A stretch of DNA of 64,000 nucleotides from Anoxybacteroides rupiense (GCF_014196195.1 NZ_JACIDF010000004.1:124001-188000), one strand, 5' to 3'; positions 7,981 to 15,880 are shown, counted from the first letter of the stretch. Made by a program: numbers and translations. The notes: a model not told the origin generated them from the letters alone.

Positions 7981-8459
7981 CCGAGCCCACCCCATTTCAC
8001 GGCAATCGTTTTAATTAAGGCAATGACAAAAGCAGCAAAGGTGCCAAATAAAATGACAGAACCCGCCAGCTTAAACATGTTGGAGCCGACTCCTAAAACA
8101 AATCCTTCTGTCCGATGTTCAATCGCTGCGGAAATGACGGCATTTCCAAATCCCGTTACCGGTACGGCTGTTCCAGCTCCAGCAAATTGAGCGATTCGGT
8201 CATAAATACCAAATCCAGTTAAAATCATCGACAAAAAAACCATCGTTGCCACGGTCGGATTGCCGGCTGTTTGTTCAGTAAAATCAAAAAAATACATATA
8301 AAAATAAGAAACGGCCTGGCCGATTACACAAATCAACCCGCCTACGAAAAAAGCGCGAATACAATTTTTCAACACTGGACGCTTCGTTTCCCGTTCTTTT
8401 GCAAATGCTTGATAATCCTGCTGTACCGCCGTTAAATTTTTCCGTTTCTCATCTGCCAT
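7977..8459 (-). CDS. spoVAC: Stage V sporulation protein AC
   Basis: A 160-aa integral membrane protein. A charged N-terminus of about 40 residues is followed by about four helices. In B. subtilis SpoVAC acts as a mechanosensitive channel for dipicolinic acid. Start taken at the ATG 8 nt after AAAGGGG; a GTG three codons earlier abuts that ribosome site. Translationally coupled to spoVAD. Confidence 0.9.
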   Translation of the reverse strand: MADEKRKNLTAVQQDYQAFAKERETKRPVLKNCIRAFFVGGLICVIGQAVSYFYMYFFDFTEQTAGNPTVATMVFLSMILTGFGIYDRIAQFAGAGTAVPVTGFGNAVISAAIEHRTEGFVLGVGSNMFKLAGSVILFGTFAAFVIALIKTIAVKWGGLG

Positions 8460-8477
8460 CTCGTTCACCCCTTTGGA

Positions 8478-8948
8478 TTATGCGGTCTCTTCGCTCAGTT
8501 TCTTCAGTTTTTCGATTTCTTCATTCAGCTTGCGTTCTCCCATTCGCGTTTTTTGCAGCTGCTTTTTCAGCTCGTTCGTCTTCCAAAACAGCTTTAAATC
8601 GCTGGAGATTACGACTTGATGCTGTGGAAATCGTTCTTTCAGCTGCTTCTGCACCTCTTTTTCGATTTGTTTTTTATGAAAACGCTCCATGTGTTTGACT
8701 TGATAAGCAAGGAACAGTTTATTTTTCGTATTGACGGCCACTGCATCGCGAATCGCTTGTTTTTGCTTGATATCGTTCACCGCTTGTTGAGCGGCAGACT
8801 GGTCCATCGTTGCCGAATGCGCTGTTCCATCCGTATTTAATCGAATCATATTTTTTCCTTGGAGCGATTGGTCCTTCACTTCTGGCTCTCTTGCGCAACC
8901 AACGATAAAGAGGCTACAAACCAGTAATAATGTCACCTTTTTCATCAT
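8478..8948 (-). CDS. YhcN/YlaJ-family spore lipoprotein
   Basis: A 156-aa secreted lipoprotein: basic N-terminus, hydrophobic stretch, then lipobox IVGC with the modified Cys at residue 18. The body shows the YhcN/YlaJ pattern, with a metal- or peptide-binding-like segment AIRDAVAVNTKNKLFLAYQVKH, followed by a long Lys/Glu helix. The family sits on the spore inner membrane. No strong ribosome site is seen before the ATG-ATG start. It lies 9 nt from spoVAC and just after an internal hairpin. Confidence 0.85.
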   Translation of the reverse strand: MMKKVTLLLVCSLFIVGCAREPEVKDQSLQGKNMIRLNTDGTAHSATMDQSAAQQAVNDIKQKQAIRDAVAVNTKNKLFLAYQVKHMERFHKKQIEKEVQKQLKERFPQHQVVISSDLKLFWKTNELKKQLQKTRMGERKLNEEIEKLKKLSEETA

Positions 8949-8983
8949 TCTTCATCAACCCATTCATCTATGTATTTCGTTTG

Positions 8984-9012
8984 AAAAAAGGTTGGTGCTT
9001 AACCAACCTTTT
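8984..9012 (-). terminator. Intra-operon terminator or attenuator
   Basis: Minus strand: AAAAGGTTGGT, 5-nt loop, ACCAACCTTTTTT. A 10-11 bp stem with a six-T tail lies between the first DUF1657 gene and the lipoprotein gene. It would cut transcription from the upstream promoter unless read through. A second imperfect GCAGGCG/CGCCTGC pairing lies at 9019-9060. Confidence 0.7.
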
Positions 9013-9068
9013 AATCCTTGCAGGCGTGCTAACCTTTGTTGCGGAAACAAAAAACGCCTGCCACAGCT

Positions 9069-9272
9069 TTATTGATTATATTGCGGCTCTTCTTTTTGGA
9101 TCTCTTGAACACGGGCGTTCACTAAATCAACAATGGCTTGCGTTTGTTGAGCTGCTTGCTGATAAAGCTGTTTTGCCGCTTTATTCTCGGTTTGAAGTGC
9201 AAATGTTTCGAAGCTTGCTTGAGCTGATTTTAATCCGGCAAGCGTTTGCTTTACTTGAGATGCTACTGTCAC
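9069..9272 (-). CDS. DUF1657 protein, first gene of the spoVA-2mob-type operon
   Basis: A 67-aa helical protein (MTVASQVKQTLAGLKSAQ, ending EEPQYNQ). Two in-frame GTG codons lie near the start; the second has the proper 8-nt spacing from AGGAGG, and it aligns the N-terminus with the paralogue at 6393-6599. Function unknown. It is the promoter-proximal gene and is separated from the rest by a U-tailed hairpin. Confidence 0.85.
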   Translation of the reverse strand: MTVASQVKQTLAGLKSAQASFETFALQTENKAAKQLYQQAAQQTQAIVDLVNARVQEIQKEEPQYNQ

Positions 9273-9306
9273 GTGCACAACCTCCTAAAAATTTTGATTA
9301 CACTGT

Positions 9307-9336
9307 TAGAATGGGTTTTTGTAACAAAAATATAAC
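9307..9336 (-). promoter_or_regulatory. Sigma-G-like promoter of the spoVA-2mob-type operon
   Basis: Minus strand: GTTATA, 17 nt, CATTCTA, ending about 35 nt upstream of the first GTG. The -10 matches the forespore sigma-G pattern CATtHTA and the -35 partly matches gHATR. Forespore expression is what spoVA genes require. Confidence 0.5.
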
Positions 9337-9354
9337 TTCCATTTTTTTCTGAAA

Positions 9355-9384
9355 TAAAAAACTGCCTCTTTACTATAGAGGCAG
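9355..9384 (-). terminator. Terminator of the holin-like gene
   Basis: CTGCCTC, short loop, GAGGCAG, then TTTTTT on the minus strand. It isolates the holin-like unit from the spoVA-2mob-type operon. Confidence 0.8.
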
Positions 9385-9392
9385 AATGTTGT

Positions 9393-9596
9393 TCATTCTT
9401 TTTTATCGGTTTTGTCCAAATAACCACGCCCAATTGACGGATTATTGATGATTCCGGCTACAACCAAAATTCCTAGCAACGTTTCATACAGCTGTTCGTA
9501 TTTTCCTAAATCAAGATCCACTCCGAATGTTTGCAACGCCAGTAAAATAAACGAGCCAAGCGCTACCCAAAGCCCATAGTTTTTAAATCGTTCCAT
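9393..9596 (-). CDS. Phage-holin-like small membrane protein
   Basis: A 67-aa protein with two hydrophobic segments (about 8-25 and 37-52) and the C-terminal pattern NNPSIGRGYLD typical of the Bacillus phage holin_1 family. GAGGAG precedes the ATG at short spacing. No endolysin or other phage gene lies nearby, so this is a solitary holin-like gene. It lies downstream of a gene with a sigma-K-like promoter, 31 nt away, and may be co-transcribed with it. Confidence 0.7.
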   Translation of the reverse strand: MERFKNYGLWVALGSFILLALQTFGVDLDLGKYEQLYETLLGILVVAGIINNPSIGRGYLDKTDKKE

Positions 9597-9627
9597 TTTC
9601 TCCTCAGCTCCATTTTCACTTATTCAA

Positions 9628-9846
9628 TTAAAACCATGAAAAAGGTCTTCTGTTTTCGTCGCCATCATTCTCTTCTGAATGATGGTCTTTATGCGTTTCC
9701 TCCGCTTCCATCTCGCCACTCTCTAAATGGCGCGGCGGCGAGAACCACGGATCGTGGATGCGGCCCTTTGGAGAAATAATGACATCATCAGCGTGGATAA
9801 TTAATTTATCAACGTGGATGACACGAGGCTTTTTATTTTCGGACAT
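9628..9846 (-). CDS. Small acidic protein, probable spore-associated
   Basis: A 72-aa protein. Residues 8-30 alternate beta-like hydrophobics (VIHVDKLIIHADDVIISP), followed by DPWFSPP and an acidic, His-rich tail. The start follows AAGGGAGG. A good sigma-K-like promoter lies 40 nt upstream, so mother-cell expression late in sporulation is likely. I do not recognise the family by name. Confidence 0.65.
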   Translation of the reverse strand: MSENKKPRVIHVDKLIIHADDVIISPKGRIHDPWFSPPRHLESGEMEAEETHKDHHSEENDGDENRRPFSWF

Positions 9847-9885
9847 CTTCGCTTCCTCCCTTGTAATTTAAGCTTTTTGCATTGT

Positions 9886-9914
9886 TAGACTATGCAACTG
9901 TCACGCTTATGGTA
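9886..9914 (-). promoter_or_regulatory. Sigma-K-like promoter
   Basis: Minus strand: ACC, 16 nt, CATAGTCTA (full match to CATAnnnTA), upstream of the 72-aa gene. Confidence 0.6.
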
Positions 9915-9928
9915 TAGGCGTTTTTCAT

Positions 9929-9957
9929 AAAAAAGGATGATCTTTCCGATAATCCTT
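9929..9957 (-). terminator. Terminator of the 38-aa gene
   Basis: Minus strand: 10-bp stem AAGGATTATC / GATCATCCTT with one mismatch and a 5-nt loop, then a T run. It lies 11 nt past the 38-aa stop codon. Confidence 0.65.
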
Positions 9958-9967
9958 GCAGCTTCGT

Positions 9968-10084
9968 TCATTTTTTTCTAATCGTCTTTCCACATCCGCA
10001 TCCACCAGATTTTTTTCCTTTAGATGATGAGTGGATCGAATAGGATTTCGACCCATTGATAACAATCGGCTTTTTCCCTTTCAT
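9968..10084 (-). CDS. 38-aa Cys-Gly-Cys basic peptide
   Basis: A short gene with GGAGG 10 nt before the ATG and its own terminator. The product begins MKGKKPIVINGSKSYS, has a Ser/Lys middle, then GGCGCGKTIRKK. The paired cysteines and high Lys/Ser content resemble small cross-linked coat peptides, and its neighbours carry sporulation promoters. No family recognised. Confidence 0.6.
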   Translation of the reverse strand: MKGKKPIVINGSKSYSIHSSSKGKKSGGCGCGKTIRKK

Positions 10085-10156
10085 CGCTCTATGACCTCCA
10101 AGTGTTGGGTTGTTACTATTCTATGAAGGCAGCAGAGCGTTGGTACCAGGCAAACT

Positions 10157-10609
10157 TTATTTTTCTTCCGTTCCTTCACTAAAGGAAAAAGGAGCTGAAG
10201 ATGGAGGAGAATCATTTTTTTCCTTTCTTTTGATAATCGCATTTTGTTGTCGCAGCGTGTGGAAAAACCAATTCTCTCCTTCCTCTGTTGGAAAATGGAT
10301 TTTGGATTGTGCTAAACGCCGTTCCAGCTCTTCTTTTTCTTGCTTAAGTTTCGTTAACTCTTCGTACCGTTTTTCACTTTGCCAAGCAAGCTCTTTTAAA
10401 ATGATATTTTCAGCCACCACTTCTTCTATTTGCTTTGTTAACTCTCTTACTTTAGCTTCTGCCCTTTCCAGTTCCTCTGTGAGTCGTTTATTTTCCAGCT
10501 TGAGCGCGTTAGAATCGTTTCGCTGCGCTTCATATTGCGCCAGTTTGGACTGCAAATCCGCCATTTTTTGCTTCAATACCATAACATCCTCTTGTGGTTT
10601 TGAGTTCAC
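10157..10609 (-). CDS. Coiled-coil protein, unknown function
   Basis: A 150-aa protein. Start taken as the GTG 9 nt after AAGGAGG; an upstream in-frame extension of 17 codons has no ribosome site. Residues 12-112 are a continuous heptad coiled coil rich in Glu, Lys, Leu and Gln. The C-terminus holds EGENWFFHTLRQQNAIIKRKEK and a Ser/Pro-rich tail. The opposite-strand open frame is a shadow. A sporulation role is suggested only by position. Confidence 0.7.
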   Translation of the reverse strand: MNSKPQEDVMVLKQKMADLQSKLAQYEAQRNDSNALKLENKRLTEELERAEAKVRELTKQIEEVVAENIILKELAWQSEKRYEELTKLKQEKEELERRLAQSKIHFPTEEGENWFFHTLRQQNAIIKRKEKNDSPPSSAPFSFSEGTEEK

Positions 10610-10709
10610 CGCTATTCTCCTCCTTAAAAAATCATGTGATTCTAATACATACAAATTCAACCCGTTTTCCTTTTAGACCAAAAAAATGAAATTTCCGCTT
10701 TTATCACGG

Positions 10710-10737
10710 CACATTTACCCAGCTTTTTCATAGTATA
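10710..10737 (+). promoter_or_regulatory. Sigma-K-like promoter
   Basis: AC, 16 nt, CATAGTATA (full match to CATAnnnTA), about 75 nt upstream of the 238-aa gene. Confidence 0.55.
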
Positions 10738-10811
10738 CAGTAGTCGTAACCTCCGCTACGATTTATTTCATTCATTACAGCGGAGAAAACTTTAAATAGG
10801 AGGAAAGAGTT

Positions 10812-11528
10812 ATGAGTCACTCTCATCATAAAGAAAAAGTATGTATTAAAACTCGCAAAGTGTATGACTGGGTTACTCGCCAGGTCGATGTACCGCTAAG
10901 AAGCTTTAACGATGATGAATTAGAAGCCGTCTTTCCAGAAGATCGCTGCCCGCGACATCATAAAAACATTTGTGATTTCTTGGCTTCCAATGATTTGAAC
11001 GCTCAAGATTTCATGATCCGCTGCTTCTTATCCGACGAGGATGGAAACCGAATCGATCCTGTAGTGGATAACGATGCGCTTATCTGCCAAGAAATCATCC
11101 AATCCAATGGCCGGCAGCCTGTCAATGTTACTCTGCCATCTGGGGATCAAGTCACATTGCAAAAAGTGAAAGTGCTTGTGAAAGGGCACGTTGTTGTACA
11201 AATTTTAAATGCGAACGGACATATTGTCGGCGAATCAGCCCCTATTCCGTTTGCTACTGCCCAAACCTTTATTTTATGCGCTCCTGAAGGAACATCGCTT
11301 GACTGCCATATTTCCTTCTTCGAATGCGATGCCAGCTTGATCTGCACAAACAACTTTTCACAATTAGATGTTTCCATCACATTGTGCTTAGAAGTGCAAA
11401 TTGAAGCGGATGTGAAAATTGAGGTAGAAGGTCGTTTTTGCAGACCACGTGAAGAAATTTTGGAAGCAACACTTTGCCCTACTGATAACTTCCCGCCTCA
11501 ATGTCCTGAAGTATTCCCAAGTCATTAA
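10812..11528 (+). CDS. Cys-rich spore-surface-like protein (possible SPOCS/DUF3794 relative)
   Basis: A 238-aa protein, start after AGGAGG. No signal peptide. About a dozen Cys are spread through a beta-rich sequence, which starts HKEKVCIKTRKVYDWVTRQV and ends near VEGRFCRPREEILEATLCPT. The CIKTxKVYDW opening and the late C.PRE.I.EATLCPT segment recall SPOCS-type spore coat proteins, but this is recall, not a search. The sigma-K-like promoter, own terminator and coat-gene surroundings favour a cross-linked outer-layer spore protein. Confidence 0.6.
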   Translation: MSHSHHKEKVCIKTRKVYDWVTRQVDVPLRSFNDDELEAVFPEDRCPRHHKNICDFLASNDLNAQDFMIRCFLSDEDGNRIDPVVDNDALICQEIIQSNGRQPVNVTLPSGDQVTLQKVKVLVKGHVVVQILNANGHIVGESAPIPFATAQTFILCAPEGTSLDCHISFFECDASLICTNNFSQLDVSITLCLEVQIEADVKIEVEGRFCRPREEILEATLCPTDNFPPQCPEVFPSH

Positions 11529-11543
11529 ATCTCTTTGCGAGTT

Positions 11544-11574
11544 AGGCTGTTGCTCCATACAACAGCCTTTTTTA
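11544..11574 (+). terminator. Terminator of the 238-aa gene
   Basis: AGGCTGTTG, short loop, CAACAGCCT, TTTTTT. Confidence 0.85.
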
Positions 11575-11846
11575 TTTGCAGATTCACAGCAGGAAAAACA
11601 GGGAGAATGTTTGGATCCACGATCATATAAGGTGAAGCTTCCCCTTTTGATTTTTATAAGACTTTAAGTAAGCCAGCCTTGGAAACATCCTTGTGGCATT
11701 CTATTACAACTTATACAGTCGTATTCATTTTCTTTTTTCATATATATATATCAAGAGTACAAATGAATCCATTATGACGGATTCGAAATGCCTGTCGAAC
11801 CAAGGACTCGTTTGACGTATTCAGCCTGTTAAGGAGGGTGGAGATC

Positions 11847-12632
11847 ATGGGACAAAACCCCCCGAACCACCAAATTCAATTGCAGCAAAAAATTATCCAT
11901 TACCGTTCAGAAATTGCTAAATATGAAACTCAGTTAAAAGCGCTCGAAACAGAGCTGCAAAAAGAAAAACTCCGCAATGAATATTTGCTCGACAAGCTTC
12001 ATTTGACTGAAACGACGCATATTGAGCCTTACGAAAAAAAGATCGCTCAGCTCGAACAGCAAATGTTATCGTACGAGGTAGCCCTTGAAGAGGCTGAACG
12101 GCAAATTCAGCATCTAAAGCAATTGAAGTATACCGAACATGAAGAAAAAACGGTTCCTGCGGTGACGAAAGCCCAAGCCTTTTTTGCCTACTCGCTCCTT
12201 CTTCCTGAAACAAGCGAAGAAGAAATCATTGTCATTGGCGATTTTGTTATTCAAAATATTGGAAATGAACCACTAAGTAATTTGATTGTTTGCATCCGCT
12301 CTTCCCCAAAAAGAGCAGGTGAACTTAGCGGTAAAATCGCAACGAAGCCTCTTCCGGCTGACTCTCATGCTTCTGACGCAGCGAATGAAACCATGTTGGA
12401 ATGGACATTTGCCTACGAGGATTGGAAAGAGAAAATCAAAGAGGGAGAATACTGGCTGAAGCCGACCCATATGAAAAAGCTGATGCCAAATGAAGAACTG
12501 CGCTTTTCCCACTTCGAAATGAGAATTAACCAAATAGAAGATATCCGCTCCGTTGTCGTAAACGGCTTCGTTTACTGCAATGAAATACCGCGCGGGCTGG
12601 CGTCATTAAATCATATTATTATTAACCTATGA
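11847..12632 (+). CDS. Coiled-coil plus beta-domain protein, candidate spore coat protein
   Basis: A 261-aa protein. Start at the ATG 9 nt after AAGGAGG; a GTG directly abutting the ribosome site is less likely. Residues 8-100 form a Glu/Gln/Lys coiled coil. Residues 105-261 look like a beta-sandwich with IGDFVIQNIGNEPLSNLIVCIR, a pattern seen in extracytoplasmic or structural domains. No signal peptide. It has its own terminator and lies between spore-type genes. The place beside the ytc/cotS genes would fit a morphogenetic coat protein, but the family is not recognised. Confidence 0.65.
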   Translation: MGQNPPNHQIQLQQKIIHYRSEIAKYETQLKALETELQKEKLRNEYLLDKLHLTETTHIEPYEKKIAQLEQQMLSYEVALEEAERQIQHLKQLKYTEHEEKTVPAVTKAQAFFAYSLLLPETSEEEIIVIGDFVIQNIGNEPLSNLIVCIRSSPKRAGELSGKIATKPLPADSHASDAANETMLEWTFAYEDWKEKIKEGEYWLKPTHMKKLMPNEELRFSHFEMRINQIEDIRSVVVNGFVYCNEIPRGLASLNHIIINL

Positions 12633-12633
12633 T

Positions 12634-12668
12634 CCCCTCTGTTTTCCATCAACAGAGGGGCTTTTTAT
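12634..12668 (+). terminator. Terminator after the coiled-coil/beta gene
   Basis: CCCCTCTGTT and AACAGAGGGG form a 10-bp stem, followed by CTTTTTATTT. Confidence 0.9.
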
Positions 12669-12723
12669 TTAAGTTCTCTTTTCATCTCGAATATCAGAGC
12701 AAGCCGCATTAGGCGTTGGTCTA

Positions 12724-12752
12724 AACCGTTTTTCCCTTTCAGTCATATAATG
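12724..12752 (+). promoter_or_regulatory. Sigma-K-like promoter
   Basis: ACC, 16 nt, CATATAATG (one mismatch from CATAnnnTA), 43 nt before the 107-aa gene. It could also be read as a sigma-A -10 (TATAAT). Confidence 0.4.
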
Positions 12753-12795
12753 TCACTAGCTATTTTTACTATCGTCCACAAGGGAGTGACAGAGC

Positions 12796-13119
12796 ATGTA
12801 TCGGGTATTCATTCATCCGCAGCTATTAAAGAAAAAAACAAAGAAAAGCCACGCAGTCTCACCAGTCGCCAATGAAGCAAAGCAGCAATTAGTCGGCTTG
12901 CCGCCAGGAACAGAGCTTAACGTTCATACTGCCGGCCAAACCTATTATAACGCCCTCTTCCAGTCATTTAACGAACAGACGGAAGAAGTTTCCTTATTAA
13001 TCGATCCATTTTATAAGGACGGCGGCCAGATTATATGTGTTAAAAGCAGCGACATCCTTTCTCTTGATTTTCCTGTTTCGGAAAATAAGAGTCATTTCGC
13101 GGACAAAGAAGACGAATAA
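12796..13119 (+). CDS. Small beta-rich protein, probable spore-associated
   Basis: A 107-aa protein, start after AAGGGAGTG. A basic N-terminus (LLKKKTKKSH) is followed by a beta-rich stretch, GLPPGTELNVHTAGQTYYN and ICVKSSDILSLDF, then an acidic tail. The turn pattern resembles the Sm-like C-terminal half of CotO (VTRKGEYKGFILEYRNG to FNQIDSVTLIGF). That likeness is my inference. Monocistronic, with its own terminator. Confidence 0.6.
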   Translation: MYRVFIHPQLLKKKTKKSHAVSPVANEAKQQLVGLPPGTELNVHTAGQTYYNALFQSFNEQTEEVSLLIDPFYKDGGQIICVKSSDILSLDFPVSENKSHFADKEDE

Positions 13120-13128
13120 TTGTATGCA

Positions 13129-13152
13129 GCCAGGTGGTAAACCTGGTTTTTT
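13129..13152 (+). terminator. Terminator of the 107-aa gene
   Basis: CCAGGT, short loop, ACCTGG, then TTTTTTATTT. Confidence 0.8.
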
Positions 13153-13637
13153 ATTTGCTGTTATAATGGCAATTTTTCTTATAAAATAGGCTTTTGCCAT
13201 ATTTCCGATAAAGAATGTCCTCACATACACTATCACAAATAGTGCTCATCCTGCCCATTCGCACTTGAATCCGTGATTTTCTAATTCAATCATCACCCGT
13301 CACAACCAGCTTACGCTTTCATTGGCACATATTCACTCAGCAAAAGCAAGGCCTCGTCATCAAGGAAACGCTCAAGCACAAGCGATGACGGTTTTATATA
13401 TGCTTGATCAAACGTTATTAAAAAACGGCCTCATACTAACGCAAAGATACAGCAACTATCGAAAAAGAAAGTGATTGATGTTTTTGACCATCAGCAATAA
13501 GAATACAATTCGCCTCCATCACATACGTGCATGACGAAATAACAAGTCGATGACTTGCCCTCATCCCACTAACCAAACATCAATTTCTCGATTGTGGCTC
13601 CAAACAGATTCATTTGTTAAAAAAAGGGGTGTTTCTA
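13153..13637. other. Gene-free stretch upstream of ytcA
   Basis: About 480 bp without a credible open frame on either strand. It must contain the promoter of the ytcABC operon, but I cannot assign one with confidence. No repeat copy noted. Confidence 0.5.
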
Positions 13638-14927
13638 ATGAATGTATGCATTGTCGGAACTGGATACGTCGGATTAACAACAGCGGCGGTTTTAGCTGAA
13701 CTCGGCCACCAAGTATACTGTGTCGATCAAAACCATGACAAAATCGAGCAGCTAAACCGCGGATATATTCCGATTTATGAACCCAATCTAAAAGAAATAA
13801 TAGAGAAAAATCGCGACCGTCTCACTTTTACAAACGGCCTTGATCTAGGCATCAAACACGCTTCTATAGTTATCATTTGTGTCGGTACTCCTTCTTTAAC
13901 AGACGGACGGACGGACTTAACCTACATCCAATCAGCCATTGACCATTTAGCGCTCCATATCGACTCCTATAAAACGATTATTATTAAAAGCACGGTGCCT
14001 CCTGGAACAACCGAACAGCTCTATATCCAATTATTAGAGAAAGGAGTGCCGAACCATTTATTTTCTATTGTTGCAAATCCTGAATTTTTAAGGGAAGGCT
14101 CAGCCATCTTCGATATGCTGCACGCGGACAAAATTGTCATTGGACTCCGTCCGGATGACCAGCGATCGCTCCCGATTATGAAAAGCTTATATGCCGGGAT
14201 CTCTTGTCCATATGTGATTACAAGCCTCACAGGGGCAGAAATGATTAAATACGCTTCTAATGCCTTTTTGGCGACAAAAATTTCTTTCATAAATGAAATG
14301 GCACGCATCTGTGACGCCGTCGGCGCGAATATACACGATGTCGCCAAAGGCATTGGATATGATCCGCGGATTGGCCCCCATTTTTTGCAAGCAGGACTTG
14401 GGTACGGCGGATCATGTTTTCCGAAAGATGTAAAATCACTCGAGCAAGTTGCTCATTCCCAAAAGATTACCCCTCATCTTTTACAAGCGGTTCAGCTAAT
14501 TAATGATTCTCAAGTGGATCTTTACATTCAAAAGCTGCAACAAGCAGTCAACCATTTATCTGATCAAACCATTGCGGTTCTAGGAATCGCTTTTAAGCCC
14601 AATACCGACGATACTCGCCACTCTCCTGCAGAACACCTTATTCGAAAGCTTAGCGAAGCCGGCTGCATCGTCCGTGCCTATGATCCGAAAGCGAAGCTAG
14701 ATAGCAGCCATCAGCCAAACGTAACGCAAACCGATACCCTCCAAGAAGCAGTTGAAGGCGCAGATATCTTAATCATCGCCACTGATTGGCAAGAGTTTCG
14801 GCAATTAAATTGGCGAGAAATAAAAGCGCGAATGAACGGCCCCATTGTGCTTGACGCAAGAAATTGCCTCAGACGTCAAGACATTGAACAATGGGGACTA
14901 CAATATATAGGAGTTGGTTGTGGATGA
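13638..14927 (+). CDS. ytcA: UDP-glucose 6-dehydrogenase (YtcA-like)
   Basis: A 429-aa UDP-glucose/GDP-mannose dehydrogenase. N-terminal Rossmann motif GTGYVG (residues 7-12), central motif with catalytic Cys in GYGGSCFPKDV (about 256), C-terminal domain with GIAFKPNTDDTRHSP. It oxidises UDP-glucose to UDP-glucuronate with NAD. Start at the ATG after AAAGGGG. Translationally coupled to the next gene (ATGA). In B. subtilis ytcA-ytcB-ytcC lie beside the cotS cluster, which supports a spore-surface polysaccharide role rather than teichuronic acid (TuaD). Confidence 0.85.
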   Translation: MNVCIVGTGYVGLTTAAVLAELGHQVYCVDQNHDKIEQLNRGYIPIYEPNLKEIIEKNRDRLTFTNGLDLGIKHASIVIICVGTPSLTDGRTDLTYIQSAIDHLALHIDSYKTIIIKSTVPPGTTEQLYIQLLEKGVPNHLFSIVANPEFLREGSAIFDMLHADKIVIGLRPDDQRSLPIMKSLYAGISCPYVITSLTGAEMIKYASNAFLATKISFINEMARICDAVGANIHDVAKGIGYDPRIGPHFLQAGLGYGGSCFPKDVKSLEQVAHSQKITPHLLQAVQLINDSQVDLYIQKLQQAVNHLSDQTIAVLGIAFKPNTDDTRHSPAEHLIRKLSEAGCIVRAYDPKAKLDSSHQPNVTQTDTLQEAVEGADILIIATDWQEFRQLNWREIKARMNGPIVLDARNCLRRQDIEQWGLQYIGVGCG

Positions 14928-15880
14928 AAATCGTGGTCACGGGAGCGGCAGGCTTTATCGGCTCTCATTTATGCGAAAAATTATTAGAAGACGAGCAAAA
15001 CATTGTCATAGGCATTGATGGCTTTATCGGCCCTACTCCCATCCATCTAAAATCCTTTAACATGGACTCGCTTTGTTCGCATCCAAGGTTTACGATGCTT
15101 GCCCAAGACCTTTTCATGATTGATTTAGAGGCTCTCTTAAAAGATGTAGACATCATTTATCATTTAGCAGGGATGCCAGGTGTTCGCACAAGCTGGGGAA
15201 AGGAGTTTGAAGCATACATTCTTCATAATATTTCTTCGACTCAACGGCTGCTGGAAGCATGTAAAAATTCGCCTATCAAGCAATTTATTTATGCTTCCAC
15301 CTCCTCGGTATATGGAGAAAAAACCGGAAAGCTCTCAGAAACAGCAGAGACGGCCCCTCTTTCTCCCTATGGTATTACAAAATTAACAGGAGAGCATTTA
15401 TGTCGCGTATATCACACCTCATTCGGAATTCCGACCGTTGTTTTACGCTACTTTACTGTTTATGGTCCAAGGCAGCGTCCTGATATGTCATTTCATCGCT
15501 TTATTAAACAATTGTTAACGAAGCAACCGATCACGATTTTCGGCGATGGAATGCAATCGCGTGATTTTACTTACATTTCTGATTGTATAGCAGGAACCAT
15601 TTCAGTCTTGGGCAAACGCCATATCATTGGCAAAACATTTAATATCGGGGGAAAAGAAAAAGCATCCATTAATGAAGTCATTGATTTGCTTGAAGAATTG
15701 ACAGGAATAAAGGCCGACAGACATTACTTCCCTTCAGCGCTTGGCGAACCCAAACATACTTGGGCCGATCTTTCAATGGCAGAACAAGATTTGCATTATT
15801 CCCCAAAAATAACGCTAAAAGAAGGATTAAGACGTGAAATCGAGTATATTCGTTCCATCTATCAGGTGGACCTGCCATGA
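14924..15880 (+). CDS. ytcB: NAD-dependent sugar epimerase (YtcB-like)
   Basis: A 318-aa short-chain extended reductase. NAD motif GAAGFIG (residues 7-13), catalytic YGITK (about 148-152) with an upstream STSSVYGE serine motif, and substrate region RYFTVYGPRQRPDM. It probably converts UDP-glucuronate from YtcA to UDP-galacturonate. Its ATG overlaps the ytcA stop, with AGGAG 10 nt upstream, and its stop overlaps ytcC. Confidence 0.85.
   Translation: MKIVVTGAAGFIGSHLCEKLLEDEQNIVIGIDGFIGPTPIHLKSFNMDSLCSHPRFTMLAQDLFMIDLEALLKDVDIIYHLAGMPGVRTSWGKEFEAYILHNISSTQRLLEACKNSPIKQFIYASTSSVYGEKTGKLSETAETAPLSPYGITKLTGEHLCRVYHTSFGIPTVVLRYFTVYGPRQRPDMSFHRFIKQLLTKQPITIFGDGMQSRDFTYISDCIAGTISVLGKRHIIGKTFNIGGKEKASINEVIDLLEELTGIKADRHYFPSALGEPKHTWADLSMAEQDLHYSPKITLKEGLRREIEYIRSIYQVDLP

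Noticed and set aside
10110-10676. 188-aa plus-strand open frame
   Set aside because: Opposite strand of the coiled-coil gene at 10157-10609, which has a clear ribosome site; the plus frame is Ser/Phe/Cys-rich as expected of a shadow.
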